DNA of 64,000 bases from an uncultured Clostridia bacterium (GCA_945876745.1 CAMCPL010000001.1:310001-374000); one strand, 5' to 3'. Counted from the first letter of the stretch, positions 32,342 to 40,088 are shown. The notes: generated by a model not told the origin, from the letters alone. Translations and numbers: made by a program.

Positions 32342-33976
32342 ATGATTACAGGAAAAATGTTTCGTGACGGTGTTATCTCCGGTGCGAACAATATTGCAAA
32401 CAGCAGACAGGCGGTTGACGCGTTAAATATTTTCCCGGTGCCCGACGGCGATACGGGAACAAATATGTCTATGACAATTGCTTCTGCGGCAGAGGATATA
32501 AAGAATTTAAGCGATGACGTAACGATAGGCGAGGTGTCGAAAAAGGTTGCTTCGGGACTTTTAAGAGGCGCAAGAGGAAATTCGGGCGTTATTCTTTCGC
32601 TTATTTTCCGTGGCTTTTCAAAGGTGTTTAAGGGCTTGGATGTCGCAGGCGGCAAGGATATTGCAAGGGCTTTTCGTGCAGGAAGCGACGCGGCTTATAA
32701 GGCAGTTATGAAGCCTACCGAGGGTACGATTCTTACTGTTGTAAGATGTGCGGCGGAGGCGGCGGAGCAGATGGCAGAGATTAACGACGAGCCTATCGAG
32801 GTTTGCGTTGCCGCACTTGAAGCGGCAAAGGAAGCGCTTGCCTCTACTCCCGATTTACTTCCCGTGCTGAAAAAGGCAGGCGTTGTCGATGCAGGCGGTC
32901 AGGGCTTTTTGCTCATACTCAAGGGTATGGAAAGCGTTCTCGGAAACGACGTTATTATCCGCCCGATAGGTGACGAAGCACTTGCTGACGAAACCGACGG
33001 CAAGGCACAGTCTTCACAGGAAAATCTAAAATATAACTATGCCGTTGAGTTTGTTATTCATAAGAAAAACGGCGCAAAGGAAAGCAGCATTGAAAAGCTT
33101 CTCGCATATTTAGAGGCGCTCGGTGACGGTGTAAAGGTCAGCGAGGACAACGGTGTTATTTGCGTTAAGGTGAATACCGACGCACCGGGTACAGTTTTGA
33201 CAACAGGTGCAAAATACGGCGAAATGTACGACCTTTCGATTGTTAATATGAAAGCCCCTGAAAAGCAGGAAGCTGTTGAAAAAGAGGAAAGTGTACCTGT
33301 CGAGCCCGAAAAGGATTACGGCTTTGTATGTGTTTGCGCAGGTGACGGACTGACGGAGCTTTTCTCCGATTTGGGTGCGGATGTCGTTGTAAGCGGCGGA
33401 CAGACTATGAATCCGTCAACCGATGATATTTCAAGAGCTGTTTTGAGCGTAGGCGCAAAAACCGTTTTCGTTCTTCCTAACAACAAAAATATTATTATGG
33501 CGGCGCAAATGGCTCGTGATGAAATTAAGGACAGAGAGGTTGTAGTGCTCGAAACGAAGACAATTCCGCAGGGTATTGCGGCTATGCTGACCTTTGACGA
33601 ATCCGAGGAAGCTCAGGCGAATGCCGAGAATATGATGCAGGTCGCACTCAAAACTCAAACGGCAAGTGTAACCTTTGCCGCACGTGACAGCGAGTTCGAC
33701 GGAAAGCCGATACAAAAGGGACAGATTATGGGACTTTGTAACGGCGCAATTAAATTCATCGGTGAGGATAAGGAGCAAATTGCTCTTGACTCCTGTTGTG
33801 AAATGTTCAATCCCGACGAAAACAGTCTTATTACCGTTATATACGGCGAGGGTATGACCGAGGACGACGCTTCGAGACTTGAAGCAATGCTGGGTGAAAA
33901 GCTTGGCGACTCGGCTGAAATCAGCGTTGTTAACGGCGGTCAGCCTGTATATTACTATATTATTTCGGTGGAGTAA
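32342..33976 (+). CDS. yloV: DAK2 domain kinase, FakA/YloV
   Basis: A 544-residue protein. An N-terminal DAK2 kinase domain (about 1-200: NFPVPDGDTGTNMSMT-like block, GARGNSGVILS) is followed by a middle domain and a C-terminal DegV-like part (VVVSGGQTMNPSTDDI, GLCNGAIKFIGED). FakA phosphorylates fatty acids held by FakB (DegV proteins) to feed phospholipid synthesis. No FakB gene is in this cluster. It abuts recG directly. Confidence 0.92.
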   Translation: MITGKMFRDGVISGANNIANSRQAVDALNIFPVPDGDTGTNMSMTIASAAEDIKNLSDDVTIGEVSKKVASGLLRGARGNSGVILSLIFRGFSKVFKGLDVAGGKDIARAFRAGSDAAYKAVMKPTEGTILTVVRCAAEAAEQMAEINDEPIEVCVAALEAAKEALASTPDLLPVLKKAGVVDAGGQGFLLILKGMESVLGNDVIIRPIGDEALADETDGKAQSSQENLKYNYAVEFVIHKKNGAKESSIEKLLAYLEALGDGVKVSEDNGVICVKVNTDAPGTVLTTGAKYGEMYDLSIVNMKAPEKQEAVEKEESVPVEPEKDYGFVCVCAGDGLTELFSDLGADVVVSGGQTMNPSTDDISRAVLSVGAKTVFVLPNNKNIIMAAQMARDEIKDREVVVLETKTIPQGIAAMLTFDESEEAQANAENMMQVALKTQTASVTFAARDSEFDGKPIQKGQIMGLCNGAIKFIGEDKEQIALDSCCEMFNPDENSLITVIYGEGMTEDDASRLEAMLGEKLGDSAEISVVNGGQPVYYYIISVE

Positions 33977-35995
33977 ATGAAGCTAAACGAATATGATATT
34001 CAGTTCGTAAAAGGTGTTGGAGAAAAGAAAGCCCGGCTTTTTAATAAGCTGGGCGTTTACTCATTGGAAAATCTTGTTCATTACTATCCGAGAAAGTATC
34101 TTGACCAAAGCAGTACCGTAAGCGTTGTTGACGCACCGACCGACCAAGCGGTTTCGATTCGTGCAACGATGATTACGCCTGTTCGAGAAAACAGAATACG
34201 AAAGGGCTTAACGCTTTACAAATGCAACTTCTCCGACGGCGAAACCGTTATTCATGTTACGATTTTTAATAACGAATATCTTGCAAAAGCGCTTCGTACC
34301 TATGACGAATACATACTTTACGGCAAGGTTGAAAAGCGTTTTACCGACGCTGTTATGTCCTCGCCGCAAATCGAGAGTATAAAAACGGGAATGGCAATTC
34401 ACCCGATTTATCCTGCTACTCAAAATCTAAATTCAAAGGCTATTGCAAAGGCGGTGCGTGGCGCATTTGATAAAATCGGCGTTTTTGAGGATACGTTAAG
34501 TGATGAGATACGCAAAAAATATGACCTTTGCACGCTTGATTTTGCACTTAAGGAAATTCATTTTCCGTCTTGCGGGGAAAATATAGAAATTGCAAGAAAG
34601 CGCTTGATTTTTGAAGAGCTTCTAACCTTGCAATTAGGTCTTATGCTGCTTAAAGGCAAAAGAAGTGAACGCAACAATCATTTGATAAAAGCGGACTATA
34701 CCGACGAATTTTATTCGCTTTTGCCGTTTGAACCCACGCACGCACAGAAAAGGTGCATAAATGATTGCATTTGCGATATGCGTTCGTCCCATACAATGAA
34801 CAGGCTTATTCAGGGCGATGTCGGTTCGGGTAAAACAGCCGTTGCCGGTGCTGTTATCCATACCGTAATTAAAAACGGCTATCAGGCGGCTATGATGGCG
34901 CCGACGGAAATACTCGCCACACAGCATTATGAGAGCTTCAAAAGGCTTTTCTACGGCACGCCGATAAATCTTGCCTTGCTGACCGGCTCAACAAAGGCGA
35001 GCGAAAAAAAGAAAATCAAGTCACAGCTTATTGACGGTGAAATTGACTTTGTTATAGGAACTCACGCGCTTATTCAAAATGATGTCGAATTTGCAAATTT
35101 AGGCTTGGTTTGTACCGACGAACAGCACCGCTTCGGCGTTGAACAACGTGCCGATTTGGCAATGAAGGGTAATCATCCTCACCTGCTTGTTATGTCGGCA
35201 ACGCCGATACCGAGGACGCTCGGACTTATAATATACGGCGAGCTTGATATAAGCGTGCTTGACGAGCTTCCGCCAAACAGACAGGAAATTCGCACCGATT
35301 ATGTAAATTCGTCATATCACGAGCGAATATACAGATTTATCAAAAAAGCGCTTGATAACGGTAGGCAGGCGTATATCGTTTGCTCACTTATCGACGAGGG
35401 TGAAGGCGAGCTTTTAGCAGCAGAGGAATACGCAAAAACGCTTTGTGAAAACGAGTTTTGCGATTATACGCTCGGACTTCTTCACGGCAAAATGAAGCCG
35501 AAGCAAAAGGACGAGATTATGCACCGTTTTGCAAGCGGCGAAATTCAAATTCTTGTTTCGACAACCGTTATCGAGGTTGGCGTTGACGTGCCTAATGCCA
35601 CAATAATGCTTATTGAAAATGCCGACCGCTTCGGACTTTCACAGCTTCACCAGCTTCGTGGACGAGTAGGTAGGGGAAAAGAAAAAAGCTATTGTATATT
35701 AGTCAGCGATAATCAAAGTGAGCAGACTAAGGAACGTCTCGGTGTTATGAAATCAACCTCAAACGGCTTTAAGATTGCCGAATACGATTTGAAAACAAGA
35801 GGACCCGGTGACTTTTTCGGCAAAAAACAGCACGGTCTTCCGAATCTTAAGATTGCCGATATGGTTGAGGATATTCAAACGCTCAATTTATGCAGGAAAT
35901 GTGCAGAGGAAATGCTCAAGACTGACAGACGGCTTGACAATTATCCGCTTTTGTGCGACAAAATAAACGATATGTTCAAAAGGACCGATTATTGA
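33977..35995 (+). CDS. recG: ATP-dependent DNA helicase RecG
   Basis: A 672-residue SF2 helicase rescuing stalled replication forks and branched recombination intermediates. It has an N-terminal wedge domain (FVKGVGEKKARLFNKLG, VHYYPRKYLD), Walker A in QGDVGSGKTAVAGA, motif II DEQHRFGVEQR, SATPIPRTL, and motif VI QLRGRVGRG. The length is normal. The ATG directly follows the yloV stop; the stop shares one base with the next start. yloU-yloV-recG is the conserved Firmicutes order. Confidence 0.97.
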   Translation: MKLNEYDIQFVKGVGEKKARLFNKLGVYSLENLVHYYPRKYLDQSSTVSVVDAPTDQAVSIRATMITPVRENRIRKGLTLYKCNFSDGETVIHVTIFNNEYLAKALRTYDEYILYGKVEKRFTDAVMSSPQIESIKTGMAIHPIYPATQNLNSKAIAKAVRGAFDKIGVFEDTLSDEIRKKYDLCTLDFALKEIHFPSCGENIEIARKRLIFEELLTLQLGLMLLKGKRSERNNHLIKADYTDEFYSLLPFEPTHAQKRCINDCICDMRSSHTMNRLIQGDVGSGKTAVAGAVIHTVIKNGYQAAMMAPTEILATQHYESFKRLFYGTPINLALLTGSTKASEKKKIKSQLIDGEIDFVIGTHALIQNDVEFANLGLVCTDEQHRFGVEQRADLAMKGNHPHLLVMSATPIPRTLGLIIYGELDISVLDELPPNRQEIRTDYVNSSYHERIYRFIKKALDNGRQAYIVCSLIDEGEGELLAAEEYAKTLCENEFCDYTLGLLHGKMKPKQKDEIMHRFASGEIQILVSTTVIEVGVDVPNATIMLIENADRFGLSQLHQLRGRVGRGKEKSYCILVSDNQSEQTKERLGVMKSTSNGFKIAEYDLKTRGPGDFFGKKQHGLPNLKIADMVEDIQTLNLCRKCAEEMLKTDRRLDNYPLLCDKINDMFKRTDY

Positions 35996-36660
35996 TGGAA
36001 TATAAATATGAAATGCATACACATACCGGACCTGTGTCGCAATGCGGCAGAGTGTCGCCGAGGGATATACTTAAAAGCTATCTTGAACAGGGCTTTTCGG
36101 GAATTGTGCTTACCGACCATTACAGTCCGCTTACGTGGTATAATCATAATTTGATTGCGCCGCAGAAGAAAATTGATTTTTATCTTCAGTCTTACAGGGA
36201 AATGAAAAGGCTTGCGCCGTCTGATTTTACCGTTATGCTCGGCATAGAGCTTCGTCATTACGGCACGGCAAACGATTATCTCATTTACGGCGTTGAGGAG
36301 GATTGGCTCAAAAAGCAGGGCAATCTTATGGCAATATGGGAGGAAAAGGTTTACCGTCTTATGCATTCCGAGGGCTATCTCGTTTATCAGGCGCATCCGT
36401 TTCGTACAGGAATACGCCGCTGCAATCCCGATTTTATCGACGGTGTTGAAATCTACAACGGAAAAACGAGCAGGGAATGTAACGAAAAGGCGGAGGCTTG
36501 GGCAAAGGAAAATAATAAGCTGATGGTTTCGGGCTCGGATTTTCATGTTCCTCGCCAGCTTGCAAGGGGCGGTATTATAACAAAAAAGCCTATTAGCAAT
36601 AACGCCGACCTTCTCGATATGCTAAAATCAATGGATTTTGAAATGATTAAAACGTATTGA
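35995..36660 (+). CDS. PHP-domain phosphoesterase
   Basis: A 221-residue protein with the PHP metal-binding motifs: YEMHTHTGPVSQCG (HxH), VLTDHYSP (DH), GIELRHYG (E), YQAHPFRTG (H) and GSDFHVPRQ (DxH). Such stand-alone PHP proteins hydrolyse phosphate mono- or diesters (histidinol phosphatase-like or RNase AM-like); the substrate is unknown. The start at 35995 overlaps the recG stop by one base (TGATG); the track's earlier ATG lies inside recG. Confidence 0.88.
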   Translation: MEYKYEMHTHTGPVSQCGRVSPRDILKSYLEQGFSGIVLTDHYSPLTWYNHNLIAPQKKIDFYLQSYREMKRLAPSDFTVMLGIELRHYGTANDYLIYGVEEDWLKKQGNLMAIWEEKVYRLMHSEGYLVYQAHPFRTGIRRCNPDFIDGVEIYNGKTSRECNEKAEAWAKENNKLMVSGSDFHVPRQLARGGIITKKPISNNADLLDMLKSMDFEMIKTY

Positions 36661-36684
36661 TGTGCTTATCTGTATCTTAAAATA

Positions 36685-36804
36685 ATGAACAATAAGGTAA
36701 AAAAGATTTGCCTTGCGGGATTAATGGCGGCATTGATTACCGTGTGCACCGCAATTTCTGTAATCAACAAAAACAGCTTCCCAACGAGAAGCTGTTTTTT
36801 GTAA
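36685..36804 (+). pseudogene. N-terminal remnant of a membrane protein, possibly ECF transporter S component
   Basis: A 39-codon frame beginning MNNKVKKICLAGLMAALITV, which looks like the first membrane helix of an ECF-type S component (the K..I.LAGL.AAL pattern). Its reading continues straight into an AACAGCTTC-family terminator hairpin, so the rest of the gene is gone. No convincing ribosome site. This fits a deletion or an insertion of the neighbouring TA-like module next to the terminator repeat. Confidence 0.5.
36766..36800 (+). terminator. AACAGCTTC-family terminator, left of module copy 2
   Basis: AAAAACAGCTTC-ccaacga-GAAGCTGTTTTT with T-run. A near copy lies at 37118-37152, so module copy 2 is flanked by direct copies of this hairpin. 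Confidence 0.75.
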
Positions 36805-36807
36805 ATA

Positions 36808-36836
36808 TTGACAAAAAAGTGATAATTCTGTATACT
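36808..36836 (+). promoter_or_regulatory. Peptide-gene promoter, TA-like module copy 2
   Basis: TTGACA, 17 bp, TATACT, about 80 bp upstream of the peptide start. The leader contains 39 nt identical to copy 1 and a CTACC-ataac-GGTAG hairpin. Confidence 0.8.
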
Positions 36837-36919
36837 TTTATCAGATAAGGAAAACTACCATAACGGTAGGCGGTTAAATCTTTCCCCGACCTTGTAAAAG
36901 GTGTAAGGGGGGTGTTGTT

Positions 36920-37000
36920 ATGGATTACTTGATTGTCGCAATAATATTTATTGTTGTAGCTACGGGATACATAAAAGCAACAGAAAACAAAAAGAGATAA
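36920..37000 (+). CDS. 26-residue membrane peptide, putative type I toxin (copy 2)
   Basis: ATG at 36920 after AAGGGGGG (about 7-base spacing). It begins MDYLIVAIIFIVVATGYI, a single membrane helix, followed by a short Lys/Arg-rich tail. Its stop codon lies inside the left arm of a hairpin that terminates both this mRNA and the convergent antisense RNA. Only silent or conservative differences from copy 1. Too short for the ORF track. Confidence 0.75.
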   Translation: MDYLIVAIIFIVVATGYIKATENKKR

Positions 37001-37077
37001 TCGCCTCATAACCACACGAAAGATTATCTCTTTTTAATCATAGTGGGGCTAACCGTCTATCGGCAAGCTCCTTATCT
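36985..37077 (-). ncRNA. Candidate antitoxin RNA, module copy 2
   Basis: An RNA of about 90 nt on the minus strand from the promoter at 37084-37111 to the shared terminator. The 5' end AGATAAGGAGCTTGCCGATA matches copy 1. It overlaps the last codons and 3' end of the peptide mRNA on the opposite strand. Confidence 0.7.
36989..37036. terminator. Bidirectional terminator shared by peptide mRNA and antisense RNA (copy 2)
   Basis: AAAGAGATAATC pairs with GATTATCTCTTT; A/T runs on both sides make it work in both directions. The peptide stop codon is within the left arm. Confidence 0.8.
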
Positions 37078-37083
37078 ATTTTT

Positions 37084-37111
37084 ATTATACAACATTTTTG
37101 AGATTTGTCAA
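37084..37111 (-). promoter_or_regulatory. Antisense-RNA promoter, module copy 2
   Basis: On the minus strand TTGACA, 16 bp, TATAAT. Confidence 0.75.
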
Positions 37112-37117
37112 GTGTGC

Positions 37118-37152
37118 AAAAACAGCTTCCCAAAACGAGAAGCTGTTTTTGT
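37118..37152. terminator. AACAGCTTC-family terminator, right of module copy 2
   Basis: AAAAACAGCTTC-ccaaaacga-GAAGCTGTTTTT. Near-identical to 36766-36800. Confidence 0.7.
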
Positions 37153-37271
37153 AACAATGAGAGGGCGATTTTCATATTATGTCACTGAAAGGTAACGGGC
37201 TGTTTTAGGGTTTTCGGTGGTGTTATGCCCGCAGAATAGCCGTCAATCCTTGCCTGATGACATAATTGAGT

Positions 37272-37595
37272 TTAGTTTGACAGTCTCTCGTATTCGTCTA
37301 TTGCCTTTGTCAGCGCTATGTAGCAATATTGAAGCGAGTTGTTCATTATCTCCTTTGCGGTGCTGATATGACGTGAAACAGTTGGCTGGGACAGCTGTAA
37401 TATTTCGGCAATCTCAGCCTGATTTTTGTTGTTTATGTACTTATATCTCAGGCAAACGCTTTGCTTTTGAGTAAGCTCGTTATTCATAATAAGCGGAACA
37501 ACAGCCTGAAATGCTTTTTGCTTCGCCTTTTCTCTGTCGTAGCCGTCAAGCTGTGAATAATCCGTGCAGTAAAAGCTTTCCATAAAATCAATCAT
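37272..37595 (-). CDS. Sigma-70 region 4-like helix-turn-helix protein
   Basis: A 107-residue protein whose second half is a sigma region 4-type HTH: LTQKQSVCLRYKYINNKNQA then EIAEILQLSQPTVSRHISTA. There is no region 2, so it is either a short sigma-like regulator or an anti-/co-factor. The start at 37595 (MIDFMESFY) overlaps the end of the upstream 71-residue gene and shares its strong AAGGAGG; the track's start lies inside that gene. The operon promoter carries two perfect Spo0A boxes, suggesting a role at the onset of sporulation or stationary phase. Confidence 0.78.
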   Translation of the reverse strand: MIDFMESFYCTDYSQLDGYDREKAKQKAFQAVVPLIMNNELTQKQSVCLRYKYINNKNQAEIAEILQLSQPTVSRHISTAKEIMNNSLQYCYIALTKAIDEYERLSN

Positions 37596-37803
37596 ACATC
37601 GAATCCTCCTTGTAGTATCCAAAAAGCAGTGATGCGGTTCTTTTGCATTCACAAGCCATATCGTAGTATATTTTCATTTTTCTTCTTAGCAAAACAAGGT
37701 CGTTTCCTCTGTAAATGCAAAGAAGCGGCTTCATAGCATCTAACTTTGCGTTGAGGATATTGTATTGCTGCTCATATTCGTGAGCCAATTCATTAATTGT
37801 CAT
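37588..37803 (-). CDS. Small helical protein preceding the sigma-like gene
   Basis: A 71-residue soluble protein, starting MTINELAHEYEQQYNILNAK, predicted as a helical hairpin with heptad-like spacing and a basic LLRRKMKIYYDM segment. The family is unknown, but a small helical partner before a region 4-like HTH is an arrangement I have seen in Clostridia; it may modulate its neighbour. AAAGGAGG lies 7 bases before the ATG. It overlaps the downstream gene by 8 bp, so the two are coupled. Confidence 0.72.
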   Translation of the reverse strand: MTINELAHEYEQQYNILNAKLDAMKPLLCIYRGNDLVLLRRKMKIYYDMACECKRTASLLFGYYKEDSMYD

Positions 37804-37823
37804 CTTCTGCCTCCTTTTGAAAA

Positions 37824-37871
37824 TTCGATTAACTTGAGTGGTTCGCTAATCTATAATAGATATTAATCGAA
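37824..37871. repeat. Three copies of a TTCGATTAA-type motif around the transcription start
   Basis: TTCGATTAA (37824), TTCGCTAAT (37842) and, inverted, TTAATCGAA (37863). The last two form an imperfect palindrome over the -10 and start site, a plausible second operator. Confidence 0.4.
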
Positions 37872-37939
37872 CATTTGTATTATGTCAATAGATTCGACAA
37901 AAATAGTCCAATTTTTTTCTCTGTCAAAATTCGACAAAA
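37860..37939 (-). promoter_or_regulatory. Promoter with two Spo0A boxes for the sigma-like operon
   Basis: On the minus strand TTGACA (37883-37888), 17 bp, TAATAT (37860-37865). TTTTGTCGAA occurs twice upstream, at 37893-37902 (5 bp from the -35) and 37930-37939, both perfect matches to the Spo0A box. This is the position from which Spo0A contacts polymerase. Confidence 0.65.
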
Positions 37940-37999
37940 TTATTAAACGGCAAGAAAAACCGATTTGTGAAATTTGCAAAAAAATATTCAACTTTAACC

Positions 38000-38028
38000 T
38001 TGACATATTGTAAAATATATACTATAAT
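38000..38028 (+). promoter_or_regulatory. Full-consensus promoter of a candidate small RNA
   Basis: TTGACA, 17 bp, TATAAT: perfect hexamers and spacing, with no gene downstream on this strand. Confidence 0.85.
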
Positions 38029-38034
38029 GAATAC

Positions 38035-38136
38035 ATAACCAAGACGGAGCCGCAACCGTCTTGGTTAACCTGTCCTCCTATAGTTTGTTATAGACAGAGA
38101 GGGAAAAGGATGAGTGTTACGCTCATCCTTTTTTCT
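38035..38136 (+). ncRNA. Candidate small regulatory RNA
   Basis: About 100 nt from a consensus promoter to a strong terminator (AAAAGGATGAG/CTCATCCTTTT plus T-run). The 5' half folds a perfect 11-bp hairpin (AACCAAGACGG/CCGTCTTGGTT). A middle segment CTGTCCTCCTATAG leaves a CCUCC sequence, complementary to ribosome sites, in or near a loop. No ORF has a ribosome site. This is the layout of a trans-acting sRNA blocking translation. No known family is recognised. Confidence 0.65.
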
Positions 38137-38253
38137 TGTGCGAACCTTTTGATTGTGCGTGTTTTTAAGAAAAATTCCGAAATGAGAATTTTTTTCGAAA
38201 ATTCGCAGAAAAATTCTCAAATGAATAAAAAATTTGGATAATTCAGATAGAAT

Positions 38254-38294
38254 AAAAAGAAGCATAATCTTTCTTTTTGAAATGATTATGCTTC
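38254..38294 (-). terminator. Terminator after the lipase-like gene
   Basis: On the minus strand GAAGCATAATC/GATTATGCTTC, a perfect 11-bp stem, followed by a T-rich tract. The remaining 38137-38253 stretch is AT-rich with nothing recognisable. Confidence 0.85.
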
Positions 38295-38316
38295 CTACAG
38301 TTGATATATTAGGTTG

Positions 38317-39966
38317 TTAGCCGACGTTCTTTTCCCTGCGAGCTGTCAGGAGAATTGTACCCAAACCTAACGTAATTGCAAAAATCGGAATTGCAAGGCT
38401 GTCGCTGTGAGTGTCGGGCGACTTCGTTTGATTTTTTGCGCTGAGCGAAGTATCGACTTCGGCATAGCTTTTTATACTGTCTGTGCCGCAGTCGAGAACG
38501 CTGACAATTTTTTGCTCGTTGTCGGTTCCCAAAAACTGATTATATCCGAATTCCTTTTTAACATTCTTGACGCTCAAGGTTTCGTCGGTAGTAATCAAGT
38601 CTGCCAAGAACTTATTTGCCTCGGTGTCGTACCAAAAGTTCATATGCTGAACGCCTTTTACAAACCAAGTGTTGTCGGGAAGTACGCAGGTGGACGCGTC
38701 GATTATTTTGTCTTCGGAAACGTATTTGCCTGTTGAATTGAGCTTTGTGCCGTAGTCGGCAACCGTTGCTCCTGCCGAAGCGTATTTTGTATCAATAAGT
38801 ATATCGGTTTGGTTCTTGTAGCCCGATGTTATGGGAATACCCGGAGTGCCGTAGTTTGCAATAATAGCTATTTGAACACCCTTGTTTTTGAGTTCTTTAA
38901 GATTGCTTTCGACTCTGCCCTGAACGCCGTGATATCTTACGATTTTATCATAAAGTCCGCTGCTTTTGTCCAAAAATCCGATTTCGCTCATTTTGTTCAC
39001 AGCGCTGTAAAAGCTGTCGTACGGTATAAATTCCCATAAAACAGGAATATTGCCAAGCGGCTTCAAGACGTCGTTATATACGCTTGTCAGCATAGCTTCG
39101 TCATCTATAACGTCGTTGAGATAATTGCACAAACTATCTACAACGCCGGGCAGTAATCCGATGAGCAACGAAAGAAATCCTGTATTGATATCGGAGCCGC
39201 TGTATGTTTGACAAAATTCGTCAACATAGCTCATAAGCACGTCCTTATCTATGTAAAGGTCTTGCTTAAATGCGTTTGCAACTCCGACGCCGCAGAATGC
39301 GCCGTCAATCAAAACGAGCTTTTCAAGGTCATTTTTGTTTTTGTATTTGTCAATGTATGCGCTTGCAACGACTGTACCCTCGGAGCCGCCGACAAGAGTA
39401 ACCTTGCTTTTTCCGGTTTTCGATTTTACCAAATCAATAAAGTCGTTGAGCCTGTCGGCATTTTCGCACGCGTCAAGTCGCCAGTCGTAGTTAAAGGCGT
39501 AGACGTTGTCGGCGCCGACCTTGTCGCATACCTGACGGTAAATCGCAGGCTCGTTGGCGTCATAACCTTCAAGCCAATCTCTGTGATTGGCAAGGCTGTC
39601 CTCCCAATAGCTTGCAATACCGATATTGTCAATGGAATTTCCGTTGTCGTCACAGGCAATATCGGCATACGGACTCATAAAGTATTTCAGCGAATTAATA
39701 ATTTCCTGCGCGTCAACATCATTTCCGATTGCTACTCTGAGAAGCTGTCGCAGCAGTCCGCTGTCGCCTAAAAGCGACGCAATGTCGAAGTCGGCAAGCT
39801 TTTGTTCGGAAGGTGTATTCGGATTTTTGTACAGAGCGAAGGCTCCCATTCCGTGCACCATAACAACCGGCGTGACATTAGTTGCTGCGAATACAGTCGA
39901 AGTATGACTGAATGTCATAATAATAGTAAGAGCAATGCACAAAATTGAAGTTAATCTCTTTTTCAT
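38317..39966 (-). CDS. Secreted, wall-anchored lipase/acyltransferase-like alpha/beta hydrolase
   Basis: A 549-residue exported protein: signal peptide (1-27, ending VFAA), then an alpha/beta hydrolase of the lipase/LCAT type with TPVVMVHGMGAFA (oxyanion region), YAFNYDWRLDA and nucleophile serine in TLVGGSEGTVVAS (about 192). The C-terminus has SPDTHSD, a hydrophobic stretch and a RRE tail, resembling a variant sortase signal (SPxT/NPxT types of gut Clostridia). It presumably hydrolyses esters outside the cell. The ribosome site is distant (AAAGG about 14 bases upstream). Confidence 0.8.
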   Translation of the reverse strand: MKKRLTSILCIALTIIMTFSHTSTVFAATNVTPVVMVHGMGAFALYKNPNTPSEQKLADFDIASLLGDSGLLRQLLRVAIGNDVDAQEIINSLKYFMSPYADIACDDNGNSIDNIGIASYWEDSLANHRDWLEGYDANEPAIYRQVCDKVGADNVYAFNYDWRLDACENADRLNDFIDLVKSKTGKSKVTLVGGSEGTVVASAYIDKYKNKNDLEKLVLIDGAFCGVGVANAFKQDLYIDKDVLMSYVDEFCQTYSGSDINTGFLSLLIGLLPGVVDSLCNYLNDVIDDEAMLTSVYNDVLKPLGNIPVLWEFIPYDSFYSAVNKMSEIGFLDKSSGLYDKIVRYHGVQGRVESNLKELKNKGVQIAIIANYGTPGIPITSGYKNQTDILIDTKYASAGATVADYGTKLNSTGKYVSEDKIIDASTCVLPDNTWFVKGVQHMNFWYDTEANKFLADLITTDETLSVKNVKKEFGYNQFLGTDNEQKIVSVLDCGTDSIKSYAEVDTSLSAKNQTKSPDTHSDSLAIPIFAITLGLGTILLTARREKNVG

Positions 39967-39999
39967 ATTAGCATCATAGCCTTTCAGTAGTATGCATTC

Positions 40000-40028
40000 A
40001 TTATAACATAGTGAATAACGAAAAACAA
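40000..40028 (-). promoter_or_regulatory. SigmaA-type promoter for the lipase-like gene
   Basis: On the minus strand TTGTTT, 17 bp, TATAAT. Confidence 0.55.
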
Positions 40029-40055
40029 TAGCATACTTTTACCTGTGCAGGTAAT

Positions 40056-40088
40056 GAAAAACAGCCCTCGCATATTTGCGAAGGCTGT
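40056..40088 (-). terminator. Terminator downstream of the GNAT remnant
   Basis: ACAGCCTTCGCA pairs with TGCGAGGGCTGT on the minus strand, followed by TTTTT. Between it and the GNAT remnant (40093-40160, minus) lies a frame ending GEHITITLD* that resembles the C-terminal tail of a lost gene. Confidence 0.75.

Noticed and set aside
36764-37015. 83-residue minus-strand ORF across TA module copy 2
   Set aside because: It runs antisense through the leader and peptide gene with no ribosome site and crosses the strong terminator; a shadow.
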